From Lachnoclostridium sp. Marseille-P6806 (GTDB lineage Bacteria > Bacillota > Clostridia > Lachnospirales > Lachnospiraceae), in contig NZ_LR130574.1 of assembly GCF_900625025.1 (NCBI RefSeq), forward strand, positions 186,001 to 250,000: a stretch of DNA of 64,000 nucleotides, read 5' to 3'. A model generated the notes under the pieces. That model made no database searches, had not been told where the DNA came from, and saw only the letters and a list, made by a program, of their open reading frames with translations. The translations under genes and the position numbers were made by a program. Below are positions 56,134-64,000 of this stretch, in pieces (positions within the stretch are counted from its first letter, which is position 1; every line of letters begins with the position of its first letter).

Positions 56134-57308
56134 AAAATATGGCCGCCGATGGTATAGCGCGGCGTGATCTGCGGAATCGGCGTGCGGAAAAAAATGCAGT
56201 CCGCCACCGTGGTCTGTCCCGCCATGGCCGCGTCGGCCGCCGCGTAGCAGGCATCGGTCGCATCGTCCCTCGCGAGCGCAAGCGCCAGCCGTCCGGTGGA
56301 AACCGGTTCAAACTGATTGCTCTGATAGATCACTCCGACGATGGTGGACGGGAACGCACCGCTCATCACCCGGTTCATCACGACCGCACCGACGGCAACC
56401 TGTCCGTCATAGGGCTGGTTCCCTGCCTCGCAGTAGATCAGATTCGCCAGAAGATAACGATCCCCCTCCGCAAACGAGATCTCGGAAATGTCCCGCCATG
56501 CGGACGCTCTCGAGAGCGCCTCCAGACGCCGCTCCTCGGCGAGCTGCTTCTCCAGCGCCGAAACCTGCGCGTTCTGCGTGTCAAGCTGGTCCTGCAGGGC
56601 GTCGGCATTCGCCTCGGCATCCGCAAGCTGTCCCGCCGTCGCACTGAGGCTTCCGGAGGTCTGCCGGATCAGCTCGCCGACCCGTCCTTGCTCCGCTTCC
56701 GCCTCCGCATGGAGACTTTCCAGCTCGGTTTTTTCGGATTCCAGCACATTCTTTTTTTCCTCCACTTCTTCCATCGTCTGCCGGTAGAGCACCAGCATTT
56801 TCCGGTCATAGGCAGAGAGCTCGCGAATGTAATTTGCCCGGTTCAGCATCTCTCCGAAGCTCCCGGCCTGCAGCAGCGTATCAAGCAGATAGACATTCCC
56901 CCTCTCGTACATGAACTGGATGCGCTTCTTCATGGACTCGTACTGCATCTGCGCACGCTGCGTCGCCTCATCCAGTTCCGCCTGCGCCGTGCTGATCTCC
57001 GCGTTTTTGTCGTCGATCCGCTTCCCGATGGCAGCAAGATGATCCGCCACCTCCGCAAGGCGCATATCCAGCCCGGTAAGCTGCTCCTGCAGCGAGGACT
57101 GCGTCCGGTTCAGACTGTCAATGCTGTCCTGATTCGCATCGATCGCATTTTCCGTCTGCTCCCTCTGCTGCTTTGCCTCATTGAGCTGCTTCTGCGTTTC
57201 CGAGGTGACGCCATAAACAGAAAGCGGCATTTCTGCCGCAAGCAGGAACGCCGCCGCAAGGGCATGCCAGCCGTATGCTTTTTTTCCTCTGCATTTCCGC
57301 AATTTCAT
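56127..57308 (-). CDS. SleB-type cell-wall hydrolase with N-terminal coiled coil
   Basis: A 393-residue secreted protein. A signal peptide (about 1-33, basic start then WHALAAAFLLAAEMPLSVYG) is followed by a long PcsB/CwlO-like coiled coil (about 35-265). The Hydrolase_2 domain follows at about 285-393: LLANLIYCEAGNQPYDGQVAVG, with the catalytic Glu in YCEAGN, then VMNRVMSGAFPSTI and YQSNQFEP. It likely cleaves peptidoglycan during growth, division or spore germination. Last gene of the run from the GH18 gene. Confidence 0.92.
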   Translation of the reverse strand: MKLRKCRGKKAYGWHALAAAFLLAAEMPLSVYGVTSETQKQLNEAKQQREQTENAIDANQDSIDSLNRTQSSLQEQLTGLDMRLAEVADHLAAIGKRIDDKNAEISTAQAELDEATQRAQMQYESMKKRIQFMYERGNVYLLDTLLQAGSFGEMLNRANYIRELSAYDRKMLVLYRQTMEEVEEKKNVLESEKTELESLHAEAEAEQGRVGELIRQTSGSLSATAGQLADAEANADALQDQLDTQNAQVSALEKQLAEERRLEALSRASAWRDISEISFAEGDRYLLANLIYCEAGNQPYDGQVAVGAVVMNRVMSGAFPSTIVGVIYQSNQFEPVSTGRLALALARDDATDACYAAADAAMAGQTTVADCIFFRTPIPQITPRYTIGGHIFY

Positions 57309-57323
57309 GCGCCCTTTGCTCTG

Positions 57324-57812
57324 TCAAAGATGAATTTCGATAATTCTCCCGGTGCTCTCATAGGGGATATACTCCACCCCCGCCGCGTCGAGCATTTTCT
57401 TGCTCGCGATGGTGCTCTCCGAGTCCGAATACTTGTCGCTTGCATAGATGATTCTCGCAATCCCCGCCTGTATGATCGCTTTCGCGCACTCGTTGCAGGG
57501 GAACAGAGATACATAGATCGTACTGCCCTCGAGAGAGCCTCCGCGGAAATTCAGAATGGCATTCAGCTCGCTGTGCGTAACAAAAGGATATTTTGTCCCC
57601 AGCTCTCCCTCCGACGCTCTTTCCCACGGGAAATCATCGTCCGAGCAGCCGCGTGGCAGACCGTTGTAGCCGATGGAAAGGATCTTATGGTTCCTGTCCA
57701 CAATGCACGAACCGACCTGCGTGTTGGGATCCTTGGAGCGCATCCCCGCAAGCTGCGCCACTCCCATGAAGTATTCATCCCATGAAATATAATCCGAACG
57801 TTTTCCCGACAT
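57324..57812 (-). CDS. Deoxycytidylate (dCMP) deaminase
   Basis: A 162-residue zinc deaminase (ComEB family) converting dCMP to dUMP for thymidylate synthesis. The zinc site is THSELNAIL (His and catalytic Glu) with FPCNECAKAI (two Cys). RSKDPNTQVGSCIVD and IGYNGLPRGCSDDDFPW are family motifs. The ATG at 57812 follows GGAGGTGA; a longer frame overlaps upp and is rejected. Confidence 0.94.
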   Translation of the reverse strand: MSGKRSDYISWDEYFMGVAQLAGMRSKDPNTQVGSCIVDRNHKILSIGYNGLPRGCSDDDFPWERASEGELGTKYPFVTHSELNAILNFRGGSLEGSTIYVSLFPCNECAKAIIQAGIARIIYASDKYSDSESTIASKKMLDAAGVEYIPYESTGRIIEIHL

Positions 57813-57885
57813 ATACGGTCTCACCTCCCGCCGCCCTGCGTGCGCGGCCTGTATCCGCCGCACTGTTCCGAATTCGGTTCTGAAA

Positions 57886-59000
<1,115 letters not shown>

Positions 59001-59060
59001 GATCGTTCCTTTCTGCCTGTCCCGCAGGCTCCGGAAAACTATGCGGTTTTTCTGCCGCCT

Positions 59061-60113
59061 CTATGTCAGATCAATCACCCGGTGCCCCGCCGCTTTCATC
59101 AGCCGGTTCATGACCGCCATGCCGATTCCGTCGTCCGCAAAGGCCTCGGAAAAAATAAGCTGAACTCCCTCGTCATCAAATTCCCGGAGGATCCGGAACA
59201 GCTCTCTCGCCACCATCCGCTCCTCGGTCCGGGTACCAGCGCTCTTCACCGAATCCGCCCGGTACCGGTCTCTCGTTTCATCCGTGCAGATCACCCCGGT
59301 GCGAAGCCCGTGCCCCGCCGCCTCCGCCGTTCTTTCATTGATATAGCGGATGACCTCCGCCGCGGCGCCCTCCACGATGCTGAGCTCCCCCCGCGGCGCG
59401 TAATGCCGGTATTTCATTCCCGGCGCCCTGGGCCTTTCCCCGGAGCTGCCGCCCAGTATCGTCCGGTCCAGCGCGACGCTCCCCAGCGCATCCTCCAGCA
59501 TCTCTTTCGTCACGAAGCCGGGGCGCAGTATCGTCGGCGTTTCTCCGGACAGATCAATGATGGAGGACTCTACGCCGATATCGACCTGTCCGCCGTCGAT
59601 GATCATATCCACAAGGCCGTCCAGATCCTCCCTGCAGTATCTCGCGAGTGTGGGACTGGGCCTCCCTGACCGGTTGGCGCTCGGCGCGGCGACGTAGCCT
59701 CCGCCGGCCTCGATCAGCGCAAGGGCGATCCGGTTGCGGGGAAAACGGATTGCCACCGTGTCCAGCCCGCCTGTCGTTTCCGGCGGGACAAGACGGCTTT
59801 TCGGCAGAATCATGGTCAGAGGTCCCGGCCAGAACCGCTCTGCCAGAATATGGTACGCCTCCGGAATGCGTTCGGCGATCCGCTCCGCCGCCTCCGGGCG
59901 GCAGATATGCACAATCAGGGGATTGTCGGAGGGGCGTCCCTTGGCGGCGTAGATCTTTCTTGCGGATTCCGGATTCAGGGCATCCCCTCCGAGACCGTAC
60001 ACCGTCTCTGTCGGAAACGCCACGAGTCCGCCTCTTTTCAGAATATCGCCCGCCCGGGCGATGGCCGCTCCGTCCGGCTCCTCTTCGGTCATGGAAACAT
60101 ACTCTGTGATCAT
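59061..60113 (-). CDS. Threonylcarbamoyl-AMP synthase, Sua5 type
   Basis: A 350-residue enzyme for the first step of the tRNA t6A37 modification, making threonylcarbamoyl-AMP from Thr, bicarbonate and ATP. The YrdC domain has GGLVAFPTETVYGLGGDA, KIYAAKGRPSDNPLIVHI and APSANRSGRPSPT. The Sua5 C-terminal domain (about 220-350) follows GMKYRHYAPRGELSIV. The ATG at 60113 is preferred over a TTG three bases upstream. Confidence 0.94.
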   Translation of the reverse strand: MITEYVSMTEEEPDGAAIARAGDILKRGGLVAFPTETVYGLGGDALNPESARKIYAAKGRPSDNPLIVHICRPEAAERIAERIPEAYHILAERFWPGPLTMILPKSRLVPPETTGGLDTVAIRFPRNRIALALIEAGGGYVAAPSANRSGRPSPTLARYCREDLDGLVDMIIDGGQVDIGVESSIIDLSGETPTILRPGFVTKEMLEDALGSVALDRTILGGSSGERPRAPGMKYRHYAPRGELSIVEGAAAEVIRYINERTAEAAGHGLRTGVICTDETRDRYRADSVKSAGTRTEERMVARELFRILREFDDEGVQLIFSEAFADDGIGMAVMNRLMKAAGHRVIDLT

Positions 60114-60149
60114 CAAAGCTCTTTTCTTTCGCGGGTTTCCGCCGCGGAC

Positions 60150-62327
60150 TCAGCCGTCCATGTACTGCGCAACCGCGTCCCACACGTCGGCCGTCTCATA
60201 GCCCAGCCGCCACGCCGCCACGCCGGCAATTCCATCCGCCGTCATGATCTCGAGCTTGGACGCAATGGAGCGCGCGTCCTCGACCCACATCTGATAGCGG
60301 GCGCCATTTTCCGTAAAATCCACATAATTCTGTCCGGATGCGTCGTCCCATACCTGCTCCGCGCCGTGAGCCGCGATGAACTCCTGCGCCTGCCGCATTC
60401 CGAGCGCCTTGCTGGTCAGGCCCTCCGCATCCGTCTGCCACAGCCTTGTATAGAAAGGAACCGCGTTGATCAGCTTGGACGCCGGAACCTCCTGCAGCGC
60501 CCTCTGGATTCCGTAGCGAACATAATCGATCGAGGCGACGCTTCCCGCCTCGCTGCTCCCCGCGTAGTGCTCGTCGTAGCCCATGACGATGACGTAATCC
60601 ACAAACGCGGCCTGCTCGTCCATGCTGTAATAATCATTGAAATCATAGGTGACGTAGTTGTCCACCGACAGCGTGAGCCCCCGGCTCCGGCACGCAATGG
60701 ACAGCTCCCGGACGAACTCAATGAAATCATCTCCGTTCTCCGGGTTGATCAGCTCGAAGTCCACATTCAGCCCATCAAAGCCGTAAACCTCCGCCTCGCG
60801 CATCAGCTGGGAGATCATATTCTGGCGGGACGCCAGCGTCGTGAGAAAGCGATTGTGATCGACGCCCTCGGTATTGAAATTATCGACAACCGGCCAGACT
60901 TTAAGCCCCATGGCATGGGCCTGCTCCACGTAGCTCTGCGTCGCGTAGCTTGCAATATTCCCGCTGTCGTCAAGAAGCGGATACCATGTGGGCGCAATTA
61001 CCCGCAGTCCGCGGGCTGCCGCCGTGACGTCCGGCAGCGTGGCATTCCCGTCCGCCGAGATCACGCTGTGCCAGCCCATGCTGACTTTTCCGTCAAGTCC
61101 GGCTCCCGGCGCGGGCTCTTCCGCCGCCTCCGCTCCAGTGGGAACGGCTGCCGTCATCTGCCTCTCATCTTCCAGAAAACGGTTCTCCACATAGCCGATA
61201 TAGCCGTCTTCGGTCAGAATCTTTGTCCACTCCTGCATTTTTTCAAGAATGAACACCGTCTCCCCGGCCTCTGCCGGAGTGAGAATCTCGCTCTTGACTC
61301 CGCCCGCGATGCGGATGTTCGTGTCGCGGGCGATCGTCGCGGCTGTTTTTTCCTCATCCTCTGTGCGAAGCACCATGCGGTTCGGCTCCGTAAACGTCTC
61401 GGCGGTAAAATCCGTAAACTTTTTGATATAGTCAAGCGCCAGATACAGCGTTCCGTCCTCTATGCGCGCCGGCTGATAGCTCTCCGTCACGGTTCCGTCC
61501 GAGACAGACGACCACTCAGAGCTCCCCACTGCCGTCTGCACCAGCTCCGTGGGACGAGCGTACAGCAGCAGGCCGTCGCTCTCACCGTAATAAAAGCGTT
61601 TGTTCAGAAGCTCCCTGACCATATCGCAGGACAGATAGAATGTGCCGTCCAGAAGACGCGCATGGGTCTCATAGAGCGCATCCTGATAGATCACGGCGAC
61701 ATCCGTTTCCCCCGAGAGGGAAAAATACCCAGCAAGATCCGCTGTTTCATCGGAATACCCGTAGCGCTCCTCGTAGAGACGAAAGCCGAACACTCCAGCC
61801 AGAATCACCAGCAAAAGCACCGGAAGCAGCCACTGCCAGCGGAAATGCCGGCCGCCGCGGCCCTGTCTTCTCCCTTTCCGTCCCTCTCCGGAATAGCGGT
61901 TATTTCCAAACGAGGGGGCCTCGCGGTATGTGCGGCTCACGCCGCCCCGGGCTTTTGCCGCTCCGGATGCGCGCGCTCCCGTTACGCGGCTCCGGCCCCC
62001 GCCGACGCTCCGGCTTCTGCCCGCCGCATACCGGCTATCGGAAACACCCGACGTATAGCGCCGCCGGTCATAGCGGACCTCCTGCCCGTCATCCCCGTCG
62101 TCAACGCTTTCCCCGTAGCGGTAATTCCCGCTGTCGCGGCGGACGCTCCCTTTTCCGAAGCTGCGCCGGACATAGCTCACATTTTCAAATTCTCTGTCTT
62201 CAAATTCCCTGTCCCCATGGCTCTCCTCTTCCGCGTCCTCCGCCGGTCTCCCGGAGGCTCCGTATCGTATCCCGGCATCCGTATAATACCGCTCCCCGCT
62301 GTCTCGTCTATGGTCCGTATTGCCCAT
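60150..62327 (-). CDS. Membrane-anchored GH18-family protein with SH3-like domain and long basic cytoplasmic tail
   Basis: 725 residues from the ATG at 62327 (GAGG upstream). Residues 1-163 are a low-complexity, Arg/Gly/Ser/Tyr-rich cytoplasmic tail; one membrane helix spans about 165-183. Outside, a copper-amine-oxidase-N-like region (DGTFYLSCDMVRELLNKRFY) and an SH3-like segment (EAGETVFILEKMQEWTKILT) precede the GH18 barrel with GFDGLNVDFELIN (DxxDxDxE type catalytic motif). It resembles spore- or wall-associated GH18 proteins. The unusual tail may mediate cytoplasmic localisation. Confidence 0.88.
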   Translation of the reverse strand: MGNTDHRRDSGERYYTDAGIRYGASGRPAEDAEEESHGDREFEDREFENVSYVRRSFGKGSVRRDSGNYRYGESVDDGDDGQEVRYDRRRYTSGVSDSRYAAGRSRSVGGGRSRVTGARASGAAKARGGVSRTYREAPSFGNNRYSGEGRKGRRQGRGGRHFRWQWLLPVLLLVILAGVFGFRLYEERYGYSDETADLAGYFSLSGETDVAVIYQDALYETHARLLDGTFYLSCDMVRELLNKRFYYGESDGLLLYARPTELVQTAVGSSEWSSVSDGTVTESYQPARIEDGTLYLALDYIKKFTDFTAETFTEPNRMVLRTEDEEKTAATIARDTNIRIAGGVKSEILTPAEAGETVFILEKMQEWTKILTEDGYIGYVENRFLEDERQMTAAVPTGAEAAEEPAPGAGLDGKVSMGWHSVISADGNATLPDVTAAARGLRVIAPTWYPLLDDSGNIASYATQSYVEQAHAMGLKVWPVVDNFNTEGVDHNRFLTTLASRQNMISQLMREAEVYGFDGLNVDFELINPENGDDFIEFVRELSIACRSRGLTLSVDNYVTYDFNDYYSMDEQAAFVDYVIVMGYDEHYAGSSEAGSVASIDYVRYGIQRALQEVPASKLINAVPFYTRLWQTDAEGLTSKALGMRQAQEFIAAHGAEQVWDDASGQNYVDFTENGARYQMWVEDARSIASKLEIMTADGIAGVAAWRLGYETADVWDAVAQYMDG

Positions 62328-62391
62328 GAAAACCTCTGAAAATCTGGGCCTTGCAGTCATACTCTGTCTGCATCTGCCCGTAACCTTTGAT

Positions 62392-62421
62392 ATTATAGCA
62401 CAGCTCCCCCGCAACAGACAA
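62392..62421 (-). promoter_or_regulatory. Promoter for the GH18-sua5-rpiB-upp run, extended -10
   Basis: Minus-strand TATAAT (62392-62397) preceded by TGC, with TTGTCT (62416-62421) at 18 bases. It is 65 bases before the ATG. Confidence 0.6.
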
Positions 62422-63236
62422 AGACCGGGCGCATGTATCGCAGTCCGGTGCACGGCAGTGCCCTCCGTCCCTATTCTGCCACAGATACACACGCCCGAAA
62501 GACAGGCTGTTCAGATATGCTTTTCGATTTGATAAAAGACCGGCATCCCCATTCAATAAGGAAAAGGCACGCCGCAAAGACAGACGGCAGGCTCTTCAGT
62601 GCGGCCATCTCGGAGGTCTGCGTCTTGCATTTCCGTGGGACGCCTCCGCGGTCAGAGCCCGCCGCGGCATGGGACAGTAGCCTCTGCACATTGCAGAAAT
62701 ACACTTCACGGCAGACGCCGATCCGCGGACAGAACATCATCGTATTGTGAATTCGCGTGAAAAAATTTCAGTGAAGCCTGAAAGAATGCGGAGAGAATAT
62801 CCGCCGCACAGCAGATCCGCAGACCGCGGGCACTCTGCAGACAGAGGCCCGTGCGCAGCTTCCGTCCGGACGCTGCACCGTACTGCGAAAAAAGATAAGT
62901 AGTACTCCGCAGAATGCGCGGAGAGACAGGTTCACCTGTCGGAAAAACGGTTCGCCTCCTTTCCGGATACATGGATTTGTCCCGCATCAGCCGTCATGAG
63001 TATAACCGGGCGCCCAGCCGCTGCTCAAGGCCGCCGCGCCACTTAATTACGCAAAACAGTTTTCTTGTCCGTTTCGATCTCTTCATCTAAAAAATGCACA
63101 ACATCTGAAAAGTACACAGCCTGACAGGGAGAGGCGCACCGCACCTCTCCCTGTGGGCGGCCAGAGGCGATGCTCGCCTTGGCCGCCCTGAACCATTACA
63201 AAGTATAAAACTTTAGTGAAACCGCGTCCCATCCTA
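62422..63236. other. Long gene-free stretch with hairpins upstream of mecA
   Basis: About 815 bases without a convincing gene; short frames here lack binding sites and protein-like features. It contains GACAGG/CCTGTC near 62930. At its right end are two adjoining hairpins: 63124-63134 with 63144-63154 (11 bp), and 63155-63163 with 63180-63188 (9 bp plus an inner 6 bp). No T run follows either. It was searched by eye for RNase P, tmRNA, SRP and 6S RNA signatures without success. Confidence 0.5.
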
Positions 63237-63265
63237 TTGACGCTGTATTTTCAAAAGTGTATAAG
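63237..63265 (+). promoter_or_regulatory. Promoter for mecA
   Basis: TTGACG (63237-63242), a 17-base spacer and TATAAG (63260-63265), 35 bases before the ATG. Confidence 0.75.
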
Positions 63266-63299
63266 TGGGGAAAAGAACTGGCAATATGGGGTTATTTCC

Positions 63300-64000
63300 A
63301 TGAAAATAGAACGATTGAACGATAATCAGATCCGCTGCACGCTCACGGGCGAGGATCTGGCAAAACGAAATATAAGGCTCTCCGAGCTGGCCTACGGCTC
63401 CGACAAGGCCCGCCGTCTGTTCAGCGACATGATGCAGCAGGCCGCGGTTCAGTTCGGCTTTTCCGCGGACAATATTCCGCTGATGATCGAGGCCATTCCG
63501 CTCAATTCCGAGAGCATTGTGCTGGTCGTGACAAAGGTTGAGGATCCCGAGGAGCTCGATACCCGCTTTTCCAATTTCGCTCCCTCTGTCGAGAAAGAGG
63601 CAGGCGGGGACGACGCGGGTTCCCCCTCGACGTTTGAGCGTCTGATGGACGCCATCCGGCAGGGCCCCGCCGAAGCAGAGCCGGAAGCCCGCGGCGGAGC
63701 GGGCGGAAACGATGAGGCCGCAGGAAAAGGACTGGCCGATCTGCGGCGCTATATCTTCACGCACCGCCTCTTTTCCTTTGAAAATATGAACGACGTCATC
63801 GCCGCGGCCCGGCTCGCCTCTCCCGATCTTGGCCCGGATACGCACTGCGCTCTCTATTTCAGCGAGACGGCGGGACGCTACCATCTGGTTCTGGCTTTCC
63901 CGGATCCCGACGCGGTCAAAAAGCACCAGAACGTGCTGGCCTGCCTGTCCGAATACGGCGCTCCCGAGGTGATGTCCTTTGCCCGCGAGCTCCATCTGCA
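63300..64000 (+). CDS. mecA: Adaptor protein MecA (partial, cut by window edge)
   Basis: 233 codons are visible from the ATG at 63300 before the right edge; the stop is outside. The N-terminal substrate-recognition domain begins MKIERLNDNQIRCTLTGEDL and contains RLFSDMMQQAAVQFGF. A Glu/Gly/Ala-rich linker (about 110-150) leads to the C-terminal ClpC-binding domain with YIFTHRLFSFENMNDVIAAA. In Bacillota MecA delivers substrates to ClpCP. TGGGG lies about 8 bases before the start. Confidence 0.92.
   Translation, partial: MKIERLNDNQIRCTLTGEDLAKRNIRLSELAYGSDKARRLFSDMMQQAAVQFGFSADNIPLMIEAIPLNSESIVLVVTKVEDPEELDTRFSNFAPSVEKEAGGDDAGSPSTFERLMDAIRQGPAEAEPEARGGAGGNDEAAGKGLADLRRYIFTHRLFSFENMNDVIAAARLASPDLGPDTHCALYFSETAGRYHLVLAFPDPDAVKKHQNVLACLSEYGAPEVMSFARELHL

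Noticed and set aside
59850-62339. 829-codon open frame on the plus strand
   Set aside because: Antisense to the GH18 and sua5 genes; its product is rich in Arg/His/Pro without domain features.
62471-62987. Two short minus-strand frames (89 and 93 codons)
   Set aside because: No ribosome binding sites, no recognisable domains, and Cys/Arg-rich composition typical of spurious reading.

Overview
The window looks like chromosomal DNA from a GC-rich member of the Bacillota, class Clostridia, most likely a Lachnospiraceae-type gut anaerobe. The evidence is the gene set: a DnaD-domain protein next to a DnaI/DnaC-type helicase loader, a GlgC/GlgD pair, MecA, Tex, DegV, ProX-type editing, a complete V-type ATPase operon, and SleB and GH18 cell-wall enzymes. 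No rRNA, tRNA, CRISPR array, prophage or intact insertion sequence was found. Assignments rest on motifs read by eye; no database search was run.

Layout. (1) 1-13 kb, almost all minus strand: two carbohydrate ABC permeases, a flavin oxidoreductase, a ROK fructokinase-like kinase, a beta-propeller lactonase, the editing protein ProX, a Dabb protein, a LacI-type sensor fused to GGDEF, a split-barrel flavoprotein, an EAL phosphodiesterase, a serine hydrolase and a GH29 fucosidase. (2) 13-20.7 kb: a PHP phosphoesterase, then a maltodextrin-type operon (lipoprotein, two permeases, 4-alpha-glucanotransferase, LacI regulator) whose promoter is flanked by three LacI-type operators spaced for looping. 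(3) 20.7-36.3 kb: tex, degV, a two-gene amino-acid transporter without an ATPase, pncB, a Na/Pi cotransporter, mfd, pth, glgD and glgC. (4) 36.6-41.6 kb, plus strand: murC, dnaD-like, dnaC/dnaI-like and prs, with a cluster of DnaA-box-like sites between murC and dnaD. (5) 41.6-43.9 kb: an AT-richer patch of decayed DNA and a hipBA toxin-antitoxin pair. (6) 43.9-55.5 kb, minus strand: a nine-subunit V-type ATPase operon (H-I-K-E-C-F-A-B-D). Its rotor ligands match the Na+-type enzyme. It is followed by a large membrane-anchored protein of unknown function. (7) 55.6-64 kb: a DUF402 gene, then sleB-like, dCMP deaminase, upp, rpiB, sua5 and a membrane-anchored GH18 protein on the minus strand, and the start of mecA at the right edge.

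The most unusual structure is a roughly 230-bp intergenic element present twice (14346-14568 and 33005-33228). Both copies carry the same four modules, but the two inner modules are in swapped order. Several hairpins keep their pairing through compensatory changes between copies. Each copy lies between the stop codon of one minus-strand gene and the start codon of the next. This is the best candidate here for an undescribed structured RNA or mobile regulatory element. Second-tier observations are the 23-bp-stem hairpin and 52-bp tandem repeat between atpB and atpD, the V-ATPase-linked anchored protein, the DnaA-box cluster and the operator array.
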